The notes under the pieces were generated by a model that was not told the origin of the DNA, ran no database searches, and saw nothing but the letters and a program-made list of their open reading frames with translations. From positions 4,696,001 through 4,760,000 of the forward strand of contig NZ_CP077683.1 in NCBI RefSeq assembly GCF_019063845.1: a stretch of DNA of 64,000 bases, given 5' to 3'. Positions 10,239 through 19,781 of the stretch are shown here, one piece after another. The position numbers and the translations under genes are program-made. How positions within the stretch are numbered: position 1 is the first letter of the stretch; every line of letters begins with the position of its first letter. The stretch is from Geomonas subterranea. GTDB taxonomy: Bacteria; Desulfobacterota; Desulfuromonadia; Geobacterales; Geobacteraceae.

Positions 10239-11327
10239 ATGGGACAGCTTTTTAAAGTGGCGGTGCTGCCGGGTGACGGCATCGGCCCGGAGGTTATGGC
10301 GGAAGCGCTGAAGGTGCTGGACGCGATCGAGAAACGCCATGAAGTGAAATTCGAGCGTACCCACGCCAATGTCGGCGGCGCGGGGATCGACCTGGAAGGG
10401 CGTGCCCTCCCGGAGACTACAGTAAATATATGCAAGGCTGCTGACGCCATCCTGTTCGGCTCGGTGGGCGGTCCCAAGTGGGAAACCCTTCCCCCGGATG
10501 AGCAGCCCGAGCGTGGCGCCCTGCTGCCGCTTCGCAAGATCTTCGGCCTGTACGCCAACCTCCGTCCCGCCATCATCTTCCCGTCGCTGACCAGCGCCTC
10601 CTCCCTGAAGGAAGAGGTCATCGCGGGAGGTTTCGACATCCTGGTGATCCGCGAGCTGACCGGCGGTATCTACTTCTCGCAGCCCAAGGGGATCGACGGG
10701 GCGGGCCGCGACCGCGTCGGCGTGGACACCATGCGCTACAGCGTGCCGGAGATCGAGCGCATCGCGCACGTCGCGTTCCAGGCGGCACAAAAACGCGGCA
10801 AGAAGGTCTGCTCCATCGACAAGGCCAACGTCCTCTCCACCTCCGTGCTCTGGCGTGAGATCGTGATCAACATCGCCAAGGAGTACCCGGACGTCGAGCT
10901 TTCCCACATGTATGTGGACAACGCCGCGATGCAGCTGGTAAGGTGGCCCAAGCAGTTCGACGTGATCCTGTGCGAGAACATGTTCGGCGACATCCTCTCC
11001 GACGAGGCGGCCATGCTGACCGGCTCCCTGGGGATGCTCCCGTCCGCGTCGCTGGCCGAGGGAACCTTCGGCATGTACGAGCCCTCCGGCGGCAGCGCCC
11101 CGGACATTGCAGGTCAGGGGATCGCCAACCCGATCGCCCAGATCCTTTCCGCCGGCATGATGCTGCGCTACTCCTTCGGCATGGTCGAGGCGGCCGACGC
11201 CATCGACAACGCCGTCGCCAAGGTCCTTGACCAGGGCTACCGCACCCGCGACATCTACCAGGAGAAGGCCGGCGAGAAGCTGGTCAACACGAAAGAGATC
11301 GGCGACGCCATCATCGCCAACCTGTAA
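10239..11327 (+). CDS. leuB: 3-isopropylmalate dehydrogenase
   Basis: A 362-residue LeuB, which oxidises and decarboxylates 3-isopropylmalate with NAD+ in leucine synthesis. It has the family opening [36 protein letters not shown], the ELTGGIYF motif, the metal-site region [14 protein letters not shown] and the cofactor-specificity region [18 protein letters not shown]. The length is normal for the family. The ATG follows GGAGG by seven bases. It is followed by a 7-bp GC-rich hairpin (11343-11360, no T-run) and then asd, a common neighbour of leuB. Confidence 0.97.
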   Translation: MGQLFKVAVLPGDGIGPEVMAEALKVLDAIEKRHEVKFERTHANVGGAGIDLEGRALPETTVNICKAADAILFGSVGGPKWETLPPDEQPERGALLPLRKIFGLYANLRPAIIFPSLTSASSLKEEVIAGGFDILVIRELTGGIYFSQPKGIDGAGRDRVGVDTMRYSVPEIERIAHVAFQAAQKRGKKVCSIDKANVLSTSVLWREIVINIAKEYPDVELSHMYVDNAAMQLVRWPKQFDVILCENMFGDILSDEAAMLTGSLGMLPSASLAEGTFGMYEPSGGSAPDIAGQGIANPIAQILSAGMMLRYSFGMVEAADAIDNAVAKVLDQGYRTRDIYQEKAGEKLVNTKEIGDAIIANL

Positions 11328-11399
11328 GAACGACACGATTGAGGCGGGGGAGACCCCGCCGCACATTCACACCTAATAAATTAGAAAGGAAGGTCGCCT

Positions 11400-12497
11400 A
11401 TGAAAGTCGGAATGGTCGGTTGGCGTGGCATGGTTGGCTCGGTTCTCATGCAGCGCATGCAGGAAGAGAACGATTTCGCAGGTGTTGAGCCGGTATTCTT
11501 CACCACTTCGCAGGTGGGGCAGCCCGCTCCGCTGAACGCGGGGACGCTGAAGGATGCGTCGGACATCAACGAACTGAAGAAGCTGGACGTGATCATCACC
11601 TGCCAGGGGGGCGATTACACCAAGGCCATCCGCCCGGAACTGAAGAAGGCCGGCTGGAACGGCTACTGGATCGACGCGGCGAGCACCCTGCGCATGGAAG
11701 ACGACGCGGTCATCATCCTCGACCCGATCAACCGCAACGTCATCGACGCGGCCCTCTCCAAGGGGATCAAGGACTACATCGGCGGCAACTGCACCGTGAG
11801 CCTCATGCTCATGGGGCTGGGCGGGCTCTTCAAGGCCGGCGTGGTTGAGTGGCTCTCCTCCATGACCTATCAGGCGGCCTCCGGCGCCGGGGCTCCCAAC
11901 ATGCGTGAGCTTCTCTCCCAGATGGGCGTCTTGCACGGCTCCGTGGCCGCGCAACTCGCCACCCCGGGCTCCGCGATCCTCGAGATCGACAAGAAGGTCA
12001 CCGCCACCCTGAGAAGCGCCGAGATGCCGACCAAGGAGTTCGGCTTCCCGCTGGCCGGCAGCGTCCTTCCCTGGATCGACCGCGAGGTCGAGGACGGCCA
12101 GAGCCGCGAGGAGTGGAAAGGGTACGCCGAGACCAACAAGATCCTCGGCGCGGTGAACCCGATCCCGGTGGACGGCATCTGCGTCCGCGTGGGGGCGATG
12201 CGCTGCCACAGCCAGGCGATCACCATGAAGCTCACCAAGGACATCCCGATCGCCGAGATCGAGGACATGATCAAAAACGACAACCAGTGGGTGAAGTTCA
12301 TCCCGAACAACAAGGCCGACTCCCTGGCGGGGCTCACCCCGGCAGCCGTTTCCGGGTCGCTGACCGTCCCGGTCGGCCGCGTTCGCAAGATGAAGATGGG
12401 GCCGCAGTACCTCTCCGCCTTCACCTGCGGCGATCAGCTCCTGTGGGGCGCCGCCGAGCCGCTGCGCCGCATGCTGCAGATTTTGAAGGAGCGTTAG
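11400..12497 (+). CDS. asd: aspartate-semialdehyde dehydrogenase, E. coli-type
   Basis: A 365-residue Asd of the enterobacterial subtype, which reduces aspartyl phosphate to aspartate semialdehyde, the branch point to lysine/diaminopimelate, threonine and methionine. The N-terminus [14 protein letters not shown] is the NADP-binding loop of this subtype. [11 protein letters not shown] holds the active-site cysteine, and [15 protein letters not shown] is a subtype mark. The ATG has AGAAAGGAAGG upstream. A second Asd of a different subtype follows 139 bases downstream; see the next CDS. Confidence 0.93.
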   Translation: MKVGMVGWRGMVGSVLMQRMQEENDFAGVEPVFFTTSQVGQPAPLNAGTLKDASDINELKKLDVIITCQGGDYTKAIRPELKKAGWNGYWIDAASTLRMEDDAVIILDPINRNVIDAALSKGIKDYIGGNCTVSLMLMGLGGLFKAGVVEWLSSMTYQAASGAGAPNMRELLSQMGVLHGSVAAQLATPGSAILEIDKKVTATLRSAEMPTKEFGFPLAGSVLPWIDREVEDGQSREEWKGYAETNKILGAVNPIPVDGICVRVGAMRCHSQAITMKLTKDIPIAEIEDMIKNDNQWVKFIPNNKADSLAGLTPAAVSGSLTVPVGRVRKMKMGPQYLSAFTCGDQLLWGAAEPLRRMLQILKER

Positions 12498-12505
12498 GCT
12501 TCCGT

Positions 12506-12535
12506 CCCCCCGCCCCTTGGGGGAGGGGGCGTTTT
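12506..12535 (+). terminator. candidate intrinsic terminator after first asd
   Basis: CGCCCC (12511-12516) pairs with GGGGCG (12526-12531) and is followed at once by TTTT, 14 bases after the asd stop codon. The T-run is short. Confidence 0.45.
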
Positions 12536-12570
12536 CACCGGTGTTGGTAAAAGGTAGAGCAGCAAGTTGC

Positions 12571-12615
12571 GGAGCGCGTCGCCCGGCTATAACTGGTGGC
12601 GCGCTCCCGTTTTTG
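12571..12615 (+). terminator. terminator or attenuator hairpin before second asd
   Basis: GGAGCGCG (12571-12578) pairs perfectly with CGCGCTCC (12600-12607), followed by CG and TTTTT. It ends only about 20 bases before the second asd start, so it looks more like a leader attenuator than a simple gene-end terminator. No known riboswitch motif is recognised. Confidence 0.5.
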
Positions 12616-12636
12616 TCTTGAGGAGATGTAACGAGT

Positions 12637-13656
12637 ATGAAGAAAACGTGGAATGTGGCAGTGGTGGGCGCGACCGGCGCCGTCGGCACACAGATGATCG
12701 AGTGCCTGGAAGAACGGAACTTCCCGGTGGGGAACATAAAATTCCTGGCCAGTGCGAGGAGCGCCGGGCAGGTGCTGGAGTTCAACGGCAAGCCGGTGCC
12801 GGTGGAGGAGCTGAAGCACGATTCCTTCGAGGGGATCGACATCGCGCTCTTCTCGGCGGGCGGGGCGCGTTCCGAGGAATTCTGTCCTTCCGCCGCCAAG
12901 GCGGGAGCCGTCTGCATCGACAACTCCAGCGCCTGGCGCATGGACCCGGACGTGCCGCTGGTGGTTCCCGAGGTTAACCCGCACGCCATCGCCGGCTACA
13001 GGAAGAAGGGGATCATCGCCAACCCGAACTGCTCCACCATTCAGATGGTGGTGGCCCTTAAGCCCCTGCATGACTTCGGCACCATCAAGAGGATCGTGGT
13101 CTCCACCTACCAGGCCGTCTCCGGAACGGGGAACAAGGCGATTGACGAGCTGCGCATCCAGACCGGCGAGCTTTTGAACTGCCGTCCGCCCAAGAACGAG
13201 GTCTATCCGCACCGCATCGCCTTCAACTGCCTGCCGCAGATCGATTCCTTCTGCGACAACGGTTACACCAAGGAAGAGATGAAGATGGTTAACGAGACCA
13301 GGAAGATCATGGAGGCCGACATCGCCACCACTGCGACCTGCGTCCGTGTTCCCGTCTTCTACGGCCACTCCGAGTCCGTCAATATCGAGACCGAGAAGAA
13401 GATCACCGTGGCCAAGGCGCGTGAACTCCTGGAGGACGCGCCGGGCGTGGAGCTGGTGGACAACCCGGCTAACGGCGAATATCCCATGCCGATGGACGTG
13501 GCGGGCGAGGACCTGACCCTGGTGGGGCGCATCCGCGAGGACGCCACCGTCAAGAACGGTCTGAACCTCTGGGTCGTCGCGGACAACCTGAGAAAGGGCG
13601 CCGCAACCAACGCCGTGCAGATCGCCGAGATACTGGTGGAGAAATATTTGAAGTAG
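12637..13656 (+). CDS. asd: aspartate-semialdehyde dehydrogenase, second (USG-1/Gram-positive-like) type
   Basis: A 339-residue Asd that differs from its upstream neighbour throughout. The nucleotide loop is VAVVGATGAVGTQMI, followed by FLASARSAGQ and FSAGGARS. The active-site cysteine is in IANPNCSTIQM, followed by VSTYQAVSGTGNKAIDEL and a substrate-binding region NCLPQID. The reaction should be the same as for the first asd. The ATG follows GAGGAG at 12 bases. Having both subtypes in tandem may reflect different regulation or specialisation; the sequence keeps catalytic motifs in both. Confidence 0.92.
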   Translation: MKKTWNVAVVGATGAVGTQMIECLEERNFPVGNIKFLASARSAGQVLEFNGKPVPVEELKHDSFEGIDIALFSAGGARSEEFCPSAAKAGAVCIDNSSAWRMDPDVPLVVPEVNPHAIAGYRKKGIIANPNCSTIQMVVALKPLHDFGTIKRIVVSTYQAVSGTGNKAIDELRIQTGELLNCRPPKNEVYPHRIAFNCLPQIDSFCDNGYTKEEMKMVNETRKIMEADIATTATCVRVPVFYGHSESVNIETEKKITVAKARELLEDAPGVELVDNPANGEYPMPMDVAGEDLTLVGRIREDATVKNGLNLWVVADNLRKGAATNAVQIAEILVEKYLK

Positions 13657-13663
13657 GGTCCAT

Positions 13664-13770
13664 CCTCCCTCTCCCTCCGGGTGAGGGTCGGGGTGAGGGC
13701 GCTGCACCAGGCGTTTGGTCGGTTCGTGGCGACACCCTCACCCCCAGCCCCTCTCCCGGTGGGCGAGGGG
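13664..13770. repeat. pair of inverted GC-rich REP-like units
   Basis: Two 36-base units, 13664-13699 and 13735-13770, are imperfect inverted copies of each other, separated by a 35-base loop. They fill the asd-truA gap. A third copy lies at 56780-56814 after smc. Confidence 0.7.
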
Positions 13771-13798
13771 GGAATCGACGGGGCCACTCGAAAGGTAT

Positions 13799-14551
13799 AT
13801 GCGCAACATCAAGCTGATCATAGAGTACGACGGCACCGCCTACGCCGGCTGGCAGGTGCAGCCCAACGGGCTCACCGTCCAGGAGGTCATGGAAAAGGCG
13901 CTGGCCAGGATGCTCGGGGAGCATACCACCCTGCACGCCTCCGGCCGCACCGACGCCGGGGTGCACGCCCGCGGCATGGTGGCCTGCTTCAAGACCGAGC
14001 GCACCATGCCGCTGCGCGCCTTCCGCGAGGGGCTGAACACGCTGCTTCCCAGCGACATCGCAGTGCGCGACGCGGCCGAGGTGCCGCTCGACTTCCACCC
14101 GCGCTTCGACGCGCAGGGCAAGCACTACCGCTACACCATGCTGCTCGATGACCTCCGCTCGCCGCTGGTGCGCCACACCGCCTGGCGCCTCAAGGGGAAG
14201 CTCGATGTCGAGGCGATGCGCGAGGCATGCAGGCTCTTTGTCGGCGAGCACAACTTCGCCGCTTTCCGTGGCGCCAACTGCGCCGCCAAGACCACGGTGC
14301 GCCGCATCTACAGCATGGAACTGGTGCAGGAGGGGCGCCTGCTGCACCTGGACATCAACGGCAGCGGTTTCCTGAAGAACATGGTGCGCATCATCACCGG
14401 GACGCTCATCGAAGTGGGGCAGGGCAGGATGAGCTTGGCCGACGTAGCGCGCCTGCTCAAGGGGGGCGACAGGCAGAACGCCGGAATGACAGTCCCGCCC
14501 CAGGGGCTCTGCCTTATGCAGGTTTTCTACCCGGGGCAGAGCGGGGAATGA
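13799..14551 (+). CDS. truA: tRNA pseudouridine(38-40) synthase TruA
   Basis: A 250-residue TruA, which makes pseudouridine at positions 38-40 of the tRNA anticodon arm. The family marks are EYDGTAYAGWQVQPN, the catalytic GRTDAGVHA (aspartate nucleophile) and FLKNMVRIITGTL near the C-terminus. The reading frame is open from 13715, but the extra 28 codons are simply a translation of the GC-rich repeat. I chose the ATG at 13799, preceded by AAAGG at four bases, because the conserved protein begins there (MRNIKLIIEYDG). Confidence 0.95.
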   Translation: MRNIKLIIEYDGTAYAGWQVQPNGLTVQEVMEKALARMLGEHTTLHASGRTDAGVHARGMVACFKTERTMPLRAFREGLNTLLPSDIAVRDAAEVPLDFHPRFDAQGKHYRYTMLLDDLRSPLVRHTAWRLKGKLDVEAMREACRLFVGEHNFAAFRGANCAAKTTVRRIYSMELVQEGRLLHLDINGSGFLKNMVRIITGTLIEVGQGRMSLADVARLLKGGDRQNAGMTVPPQGLCLMQVFYPGQSGE

Positions 14552-14591
14552 TGCCACTTTAATAGAGCGTTAATTCTCTCCCCGGTTTTTT
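14540..14591 (+). terminator. candidate terminator at truA end
   Basis: CGGGGA at the very end of truA can pair with TCCCCG about 14579-14584, followed by GTTTTTTG. The loop is long (over 30 bases), so this is tentative. Confidence 0.35.
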
Positions 14592-14594
14592 GTC

Positions 14595-14623
14595 TTGACA
14601 TGGACGGACTAATCGATTAAATT
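14595..14623 (+). promoter_or_regulatory. sigma70-type promoter for rplM-rpsI
   Basis: TTGACA at 14595-14600, a 17-base spacer and TAAATT at 14618-14623, about 50 bases before rplM. Confidence 0.65.
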
Positions 14624-14674
14624 CTCAATCTTCTGTAAGTTAATGTGCTAATTCCAGATAGCTGTGAGGTTTCA

Positions 14675-15103
14675 ATGAAGACGCAAGTTGCCAAAAAAGA
14701 AGAAGTTACCAGGGATTGGTACCTGGTTGATGTGGATAGCAAGGTGCTCGGCCGTGTCGCGACTGAAATCGCCAACGTGCTGCGCGGCAAGAACAAGCCG
14801 ACCTTCACCCCGAGCGTTGACACCGGCGACTTCGTCATTGTCGTGAACGCGGAGAAGATTGCCCTGACCGGCAATAAGTTTGCTAACAAGACCTACTACA
14901 GCCACTCTTCGTTCCCGGGCGGGCTGAAAGAGATCACCGCCGCCAAGCTCATCGACAAGAAGCCGGAAGAGCTGATCAAGAAAGCTGTCAAAGGCATGCT
15001 GCCCAAAAACAAGCTTGCCCGCCACATGCTGAAGAAGCTGAAGATCTACAGCGGCGGTGCTCACCCGCACGCGGCTCAGAATCCGAAGAATCTGAACATT
15101 TAA
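14675..15103 (+). CDS. rplM: 50S ribosomal protein L13
   Basis: A 142-residue L13, an early 23S-binding assembly protein, exactly the usual length. Visible marks are [37 protein letters not shown] and the C-terminal [13 protein letters not shown]. The ATG at 14675 is used instead of an in-frame upstream start at 14645 because a GTGAGG site lies just before it and homologous proteins begin here. It pairs with rpsI 22 bases downstream, the usual L13-S9 operon. Confidence 0.97.
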   Translation: MKTQVAKKEEVTRDWYLVDVDSKVLGRVATEIANVLRGKNKPTFTPSVDTGDFVIVVNAEKIALTGNKFANKTYYSHSSFPGGLKEITAAKLIDKKPEELIKKAVKGMLPKNKLARHMLKKLKIYSGGAHPHAAQNPKNLNI

Positions 15104-15125
15104 TTCGTTCATCAGGAGATAGAAA

Positions 15126-15515
15126 ATGGCAGTCAGCTTTTACGCAACTGGGAAAAGGAAGTCGTCCATCGCCAGGGTTTGGATCAAGCCGGGCAACGGC
15201 GAGATCATTGTAAATACCAAGACTCTTGACAGCTACTTCGGCCGCGAGACCTCCAAGATGGTGGTCATGCAGCCCCTCGAGTTGACCGAGAATGTCGGCA
15301 AGTTCGACATCTTCTGCACCGTCAAGGGCGGTGGCGACTCCGGCCAGGCCGGCGCCATCAAGCATGGCATCACCAAGGCCCTCATCGAGGCCGATGCCGA
15401 CCTGCGCGGTACCCTGAAGAAAGCCGGGTTCATCACCCGCGACTCGCGCATCAAGGAAAGAAAGAAGTACGGCAAGAAGGCGGCACGCGCCAGCTTCCAG
15501 TTCTCCAAGCGTTAA
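15126..15515 (+). CDS. rpsI: 30S ribosomal protein S9
   Basis: A 129-residue S9 of the small-subunit head. It begins [20 protein letters not shown] and ends in the basic tail FQFSKR, whose last residues reach the P-site tRNA anticodon in known ribosomes. Other marks are [19 protein letters not shown] and [17 protein letters not shown]. It is second in the L13-S9 unit, with a CAGGAGATAGAAA site before the ATG. Confidence 0.97.
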   Translation: MAVSFYATGKRKSSIARVWIKPGNGEIIVNTKTLDSYFGRETSKMVVMQPLELTENVGKFDIFCTVKGGGDSGQAGAIKHGITKALIEADADLRGTLKKAGFITRDSRIKERKKYGKKAARASFQFSKR

Positions 15516-15547
15516 TCCGCTGCCGGGGACGATTGCTGTCTGTATTG

Positions 15548-15590
15548 CAAAGGGGGAATCCGTCAGGGTTCCTCCTTTTGCTGTTTCAAA
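15548..15590 (+). terminator. weak candidate terminator after rpsI
   Basis: An imperfect stem in which GCAAAGGGGGAA (from about 15547) pairs with TTCCTCCTTTTGC (to about 15581), followed by TGTTT. The T-run is interrupted. Confidence 0.4.
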
Positions 15591-15602
15591 AACCCTTAAA
15601 CT

Positions 15603-15709
15603 AAAACCGTTGGCCACGGAGAAAATCTGAGGACATCTGAGAAAACCAAAAACAAAAAGGTTTTGCTTCTCTCAGATTTCCTCCGACGTTCTCCGCGGCT
15701 ACCGGTTTT
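15603..15709. repeat. 107-bp imperfect palindromic repeat, copy A
   Basis: Begins AAAACCG and ends CCGGTTTT, with long complementary arms (CCACGGAGAAAATCTGAGG against TCAGATTTCCTCCG... on the other side). An 80-90% identical copy of the same length is at 16836-16942 on the other side of argC. Confidence 0.8.
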
Positions 15710-15790
15710 GAGGTTTAGGGTGTCAAGTCCGTAGGAGCTGTGCTAACATCAAGCTCCTATTCTTTCAGATGTAAGTAGAGGAGGACCTTC

Positions 15791-16831
15791 ATGATCAAGG
15801 TTGCCATCGTCGGTGCCAGCGGCTATACCGGCGTCGAACTTATCCGTATCCTGCATGCCCACCCCGAGGTCGCCGTCACCTGCGTCACCTCCGAGCAGAG
15901 CGCCGGGCGCCCGGTGAGCGACGTGTTCCCCACCCTGCGCGGCAGGTGTGATCTCGTCCTGGAGAATCTGGAGCCGGTCGGGATCGCCGGGCAGGTGGAC
16001 ATGGTCTTCACCGCGCTGCCGCACAAGGCGGCCATGGCGGTGGTGCCGACGTTCCTGAAGATGGGCAAGGACGTGGTCGATCTCTCCGCCGACTACCGGC
16101 TGCACGATGCGGACGTGTACGGAAGGTGGTACGAAAAGCACCTGACCCCGGAGCTGCTGTCCCAGGCGGTCTACGGTCTTCCCGAGCTGCGCCGCGACAA
16201 GATCCGCGAGGCGAGCCTGGTCGCCAATCCCGGCTGCTACCCCACCAGCGTCATCCTCGGTCTGGCCCCGCTGTTGAAGGGGAAGGTGATCGACCCGAAG
16301 AGCATCATCGTCGATGCGAAGTCCGGGACCTCCGGCGCCGGGCGTAGCGCCAAGGTGGATAACCTCTTCTGCGAGGTGAACGAGGGGTTCAAGGCTTACG
16401 GCGTGGGGGGCGTGCATCGCCACATCCCCGAGATCGAGCAGGAACTCTCGCTTCTGGCCGGCAATCCGCTCACGATCTCGTTTACTCCGCACCTGGTTCC
16501 GATGGACCGCGGCATCCTGTCCACCATCTACAGTGTCCCGACCGGAAAGGTGAGCGCGGCGGAACTGATCACCCTGTACCAGGCCTTCTATGAGGGCGAG
16601 CCGTTCGTCAGGGTGCTTCCAGAGGGAGTGCTCCCCTCCACGGCGCACGTCAGGGGTTCCAACTTCTGCGACATCGGCGTTGTGGTGGACGACCGTACCG
16701 GCAGGATCATCGTGGTTTCCGCCATCGACAACCTGGTGAAAGGTGCCTCCGGGCAGGCGGTTCAGAACATGAACCTCATGTGTGGGCTTCCCGAAACCCT
16801 CGGCCTCGATTTCGTGGGGATCTTCCCGTAA
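15791..16831 (+). CDS. argC: N-acetyl-gamma-glutamyl-phosphate reductase
   Basis: A 346-residue ArgC, which reduces N-acetylglutamyl phosphate to the semialdehyde in arginine synthesis. It has the NADP loop [24 protein letters not shown], the catalytic cysteine in [21 protein letters not shown], and the conserved [11 protein letters not shown] histidine region. The ATG follows GAGGAGG at six bases. The gene stands alone among arg genes and is flanked on both sides by copies of a 107-bp palindromic repeat. Its promoter is not obvious; copy A of the repeat ends 81 bases before the start. Confidence 0.97.
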   Translation: MIKVAIVGASGYTGVELIRILHAHPEVAVTCVTSEQSAGRPVSDVFPTLRGRCDLVLENLEPVGIAGQVDMVFTALPHKAAMAVVPTFLKMGKDVVDLSADYRLHDADVYGRWYEKHLTPELLSQAVYGLPELRRDKIREASLVANPGCYPTSVILGLAPLLKGKVIDPKSIIVDAKSGTSGAGRSAKVDNLFCEVNEGFKAYGVGGVHRHIPEIEQELSLLAGNPLTISFTPHLVPMDRGILSTIYSVPTGKVSAAELITLYQAFYEGEPFVRVLPEGVLPSTAHVRGSNFCDIGVVVDDRTGRIIVVSAIDNLVKGASGQAVQNMNLMCGLPETLGLDFVGIFP

Positions 16832-16835
16832 AGTC

Positions 16836-16942
16836 AAAACCATTGGCCACGGAGAAAATCTGAGGACATCTGAGAAAATAAAAAACAGATAAGTTTTGCT
16901 TCTCTCAGATTCTCTCCGAAGTTCTCCGTGGCTGACGGTTTT
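16836..16942. repeat. 107-bp imperfect palindromic repeat, copy B
   Basis: Second copy of the element at 15603-15709, in the same orientation. It fills nearly all of the 120-base gap between the argC stop (16831) and the next start (16952). Confidence 0.8.
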
Positions 16943-16951
16943 AAGGTTCAT

Positions 16952-18757
16952 ATGAAACAGGCACGACCCAAGCAGTCTCCTTCCCGGTTCCTCCCCATCA
17001 CCCTCTCCGAAGCAAAGGCTCGCGGCTGGAACGAACTCGACGTCATCTTCGTCTCCGGCGACGCCTACGTGGATCATCCATCTTTCGGAATCCCGCTGCT
17101 CGCGCGGCTCCTGGAATCGAAGGGGCTCCGGGTCGGCATCATCCCTCAGCCCGACTGGCGCAGCAAAGAGCCTTTCATGGCGCTCGGGCGCCCGCGCATG
17201 TTCTTCGCGGTAGCCGCCGGCGCCATGGATTCGATGGTTGCGCACTACACGCCGGCGCGGAAACTGCGCCGCGACGACGCGTACACTCCCGGCAACCGCC
17301 ACGGTGCGCGCCCCAACCGCGCGACCATCATCTACACCTCCCGCCTCAAGGAAGCCTACCGTGACGTCCCGGTGGTGATCGGCGGCATCGAGGCGAGCCT
17401 CAGGCGCTTCGCCCACTACGACTTCTGGGAAGACAAGGTGCGCCGCTCCGCGCTCATCGATGCCAAGGCCGACCTGCTCATCTACGGCATGGGCGAGAGC
17501 CCCCTTCTCGAGCTGGTTCAGAGGCTGCAAAAGGGGGAGCCGTTCTCCTCCATACGCGACATTCGTGGCACGGCCTACCCCACGTCGGCCGCGCCGGAAA
17601 CGGGCCCCGACTTGGTGGAGCTTCCGAGCTACGAGGAGGTGGCCGCCGACAAAGCCGCCTATGCCCGGTCGTTCCGCCTGCTGTCGGGGGAACAGAACCC
17701 CGGTTGCGCCAGGACTGTGGTCCAGCGCCACGCCCAGCGTTACCTGGTCTGCAATCCTCCGGCGTTACCGCTTTCCGGGCAGGCGCTGGACGCGCTCTAC
17801 GCGCTCCCCTTCGTGAAAGCCCCGCACCCGGGCTACAAGGAAACGATCCCGGCTTACGAGCAGATCCGCAACTCGATTACCACGCACCGCGGTTGTTTCG
17901 GCGGCTGCGCCTTCTGCGCCATCACTCATCACCAGGGAAAGACGATCCAGTCCCGCAGTGAGCAGAGCGTGTTGCAGGAGTTGGAGCGGTTGGCGGCTCT
18001 TCCCTGGTTCCGCGGCAGCGTGAGCGACCTGGGCGGGCCGACCGCCAACATGTTCGGCCTATCCTGCGGCAACCCCGAGGCAGGCGCCAAGTGCCGCCGC
18101 GACAGCTGCCTGTTCCCGAAGATATGTAAGAACCTCGTCACCGACGACGCCGGCAGTTCCAGGCTCCTCGCCAAGGCCCGCCGCATCTCCGGCGTGAAGC
18201 ACGTCGCCGTTTCGTCGGGGGTGCGCTACGACCTGATGGAGCGTCAGCCCCGGTACCTGCGCGAGTTGGTCTCGCACCACGTGAGCGGCCTCTTGAAGGT
18301 AGCGCCGGAGCATCTTGCCGATCGCGTCACGTCGGTGATGCGCAAGCCGGGGCACGACTGCTTCGACCGTTTCCGGGATTCATTCCAGAAGGAGAGCGCC
18401 AAGGCGGGGAAGAGGCAGTACATCGTGCCGTACTTCATCTCCGGGCATCCCGGCTGCACGCTGTCGGACATGGTGGATCTCGCCCTGATGCTGAAGCGGT
18501 GGGGGATGCGGGTGGAGCAGGTGCAGGATTTCACTCCTACCCCGGGGACGCTCTCTACCTGCATCTATCACACGGGTGTGGATCCCTTTACCGGGGAGAA
18601 GGTCTACGTGGCGCGGACGGACCGGGAAAAGGGGCTGCAGAAGTCGCTGCTTTTGTACCACGTGCCTGAGGAAAGGAAGAACTGCCTGGCGGCGCTTAAG
18701 GAGTGTGGCCGGGAGGATGCCGCGGTTGAATTGTTCGGGCCGAACAACAGGAGGTAG
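16952..18757 (+). CDS. YgiQ-family radical SAM protein
   Basis: A 601-residue YgiQ-type protein, a widespread radical SAM family of unknown reaction. The N-terminal region ([25 protein letters not shown]) resembles a B12-binding-like domain. The iron-sulfur motif CFGGCAFC (CxxxCxxC) lies in the middle ([18 protein letters not shown]). Family features further on include [10 protein letters not shown], a cysteine-rich stretch ([21 protein letters not shown]), the SGVRYDL motif and [13 protein letters not shown]. The frame is open to a GTG at 16928, but that start is inside repeat B. The ATG at 16952 has AAGG six bases upstream and starts the conserved part. A YciI-like gene follows two bases after the stop. 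Confidence 0.92.
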   Translation: MKQARPKQSPSRFLPITLSEAKARGWNELDVIFVSGDAYVDHPSFGIPLLARLLESKGLRVGIIPQPDWRSKEPFMALGRPRMFFAVAAGAMDSMVAHYTPARKLRRDDAYTPGNRHGARPNRATIIYTSRLKEAYRDVPVVIGGIEASLRRFAHYDFWEDKVRRSALIDAKADLLIYGMGESPLLELVQRLQKGEPFSSIRDIRGTAYPTSAAPETGPDLVELPSYEEVAADKAAYARSFRLLSGEQNPGCARTVVQRHAQRYLVCNPPALPLSGQALDALYALPFVKAPHPGYKETIPAYEQIRNSITTHRGCFGGCAFCAITHHQGKTIQSRSEQSVLQELERLAALPWFRGSVSDLGGPTANMFGLSCGNPEAGAKCRRDSCLFPKICKNLVTDDAGSSRLLAKARRISGVKHVAVSSGVRYDLMERQPRYLRELVSHHVSGLLKVAPEHLADRVTSVMRKPGHDCFDRFRDSFQKESAKAGKRQYIVPYFISGHPGCTLSDMVDLALMLKRWGMRVEQVQDFTPTPGTLSTCIYHTGVDPFTGEKVYVARTDREKGLQKSLLLYHVPEERKNCLAALKECGREDAAVELFGPNNRR

Positions 18758-18759
18758 CC

Positions 18760-19059
18760 ATGCATTATCTGTTGCTGTATGAAGTCGCTCCGGATTACCT
18801 GGAGCGCAGGGGCGAGTTTCGCGCGGAACACCTGGCCCTGGCCTGGGAGTCGGCGCAGCGTGGAGAGTTGATTCTTGGTGGTGCGCTCACCGATCCGGCC
18901 GACGGCGCGGTCCTCCTCTTCACGGCCGACACCCCCGAAGTGCCGGCTGCTTTCGCCAAGGCCGACCCGTACGTCCTGAACGGTTTGGTGGCGAAGTGGA
19001 CAGTGCGCGGGTGGCATACCGTGGTCGGCGAGCTGGCCCACGCACCGGTTCACCCCTAG
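18760..19059 (+). CDS. YciI-like protein
   Basis: A 99-residue protein of the YciI / dimeric ferredoxin-like fold (HYLLLYEVAPDYLERRGEFR, HLALAWESAQRGELILGGALTD, then ADPYVLNGLV). In the family a His-Asp pair is suspected to be catalytic; here H near residue 25 and the D of AKADPYV fit that pattern. AGGAGG precedes the ATG and only two bases separate it from the radical SAM gene, so the two are surely co-translated. The specific function is unknown. Confidence 0.85.
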   Translation: MHYLLLYEVAPDYLERRGEFRAEHLALAWESAQRGELILGGALTDPADGAVLLFTADTPEVPAAFAKADPYVLNGLVAKWTVRGWHTVVGELAHAPVHP

Positions 19060-19066
19060 CTTTCCC

Positions 19067-19348
19067 CTAGAGAGGTCGCGGCAGGAAAGGTCCGGCAGGG
19101 GCCGCAGCAAGCGCGGCGCCGCGCTGCTCCGCGACGCCAGCTGACCTCATCTGCAATTCCGCTGTTTCGAGAGCCTCCGCCAGCGCCGGTTCCCCTTTGG
19201 AGAGCTCGAAGCTGCTTCCTTGGCGCACCAGGTAATCCCTGCCGTCCCCCTTCGTGAGCCAGATGGTCCCGGTGAGGCAGCGCAAGGTGAGGCCGTAGGC
19301 CCCTCCGGCGAGGTTCAACAGTTCCCCTTTTCCTAGCAAACACTCCAT
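19067..19348 (-). CDS. DUF2917 domain protein
   Basis: A 93-residue protein of the DUF2917 type (GLTLRCLTGTIWLTKGDGRDYLV, then a hydrophilic alanine-rich tail). The family looks like a small beta-rich, cupin-like fold and has no known function. The ATG follows GGAGGAC. It is convergent with the YciI-like gene, with 7 bases between the stop codons, so both ends would need termination inside a neighbour. Confidence 0.75.
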   Translation of the reverse strand: MECLLGKGELLNLAGGAYGLTLRCLTGTIWLTKGDGRDYLVRQGSSFELSKGEPALAEALETAELQMRSAGVAEQRGAALAAAPAGPFLPRPL

Positions 19349-19654
19349 GGCGTCCTCCCTTTGTTTTAGCTGTGTCCACTATAGCCGTGCTTCATCTATG
19401 AGTACAGACACAGGAAAAGCGATTTCATGCCATGACAGTCGCGGGAAACTGTCACTGTATCCGCCGGAAAGGAGGTTGACTGTACCCTCGTTTCCCCGTC
19501 TTGTCGTGGGGTGCGTTCACCTCTTTGGATTGGGCCGAACCTTTCTCACTCAAAGGGGCCGATGGTCCCAGATTGAAGAGATATCGAGTCGTGTCCGAGT
19601 GCGCCACCGGGGGGGATAAAAGATGGATGGCAACGATAACATTGAAGAAAGCGG

Positions 19655-19683
19655 TTGCATCGGGGAAAAAGTGCTGGTATAGT
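19655..19683 (+). promoter_or_regulatory. promoter P1 of the tRNA-tuf cluster
   Basis: TTGCAT at 19655-19660, a 17-base spacer and TATAGT at 19678-19683, with a TGG extended -10 element directly before it. Confidence 0.6.
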
Positions 19684-19781
19684 CTCGCCTTCTTGCCCGC
19701 CCCGGTGGCTGGCAGGGGGAAAAGGTTTCGGCTGTATACGACATGCGGCGGAAAATAATTCGCACCGCGAGAAAAAAGATG

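Noticed and set aside
11343..11360. GC-rich hairpin after leuB as a terminator
   Set aside because: Only seven pairs and no T-run follow it; asd is probably read through from leuB.
16928..16951. GTG start for the YgiQ-type protein
   Set aside because: It lies within the palindromic repeat; the ATG at 16952 has a binding site and starts the conserved part.
19501..19758. 85-codon open frame before the tRNA cluster
   Set aside because: No binding site, no family resemblance, and it overlaps promoter P1.
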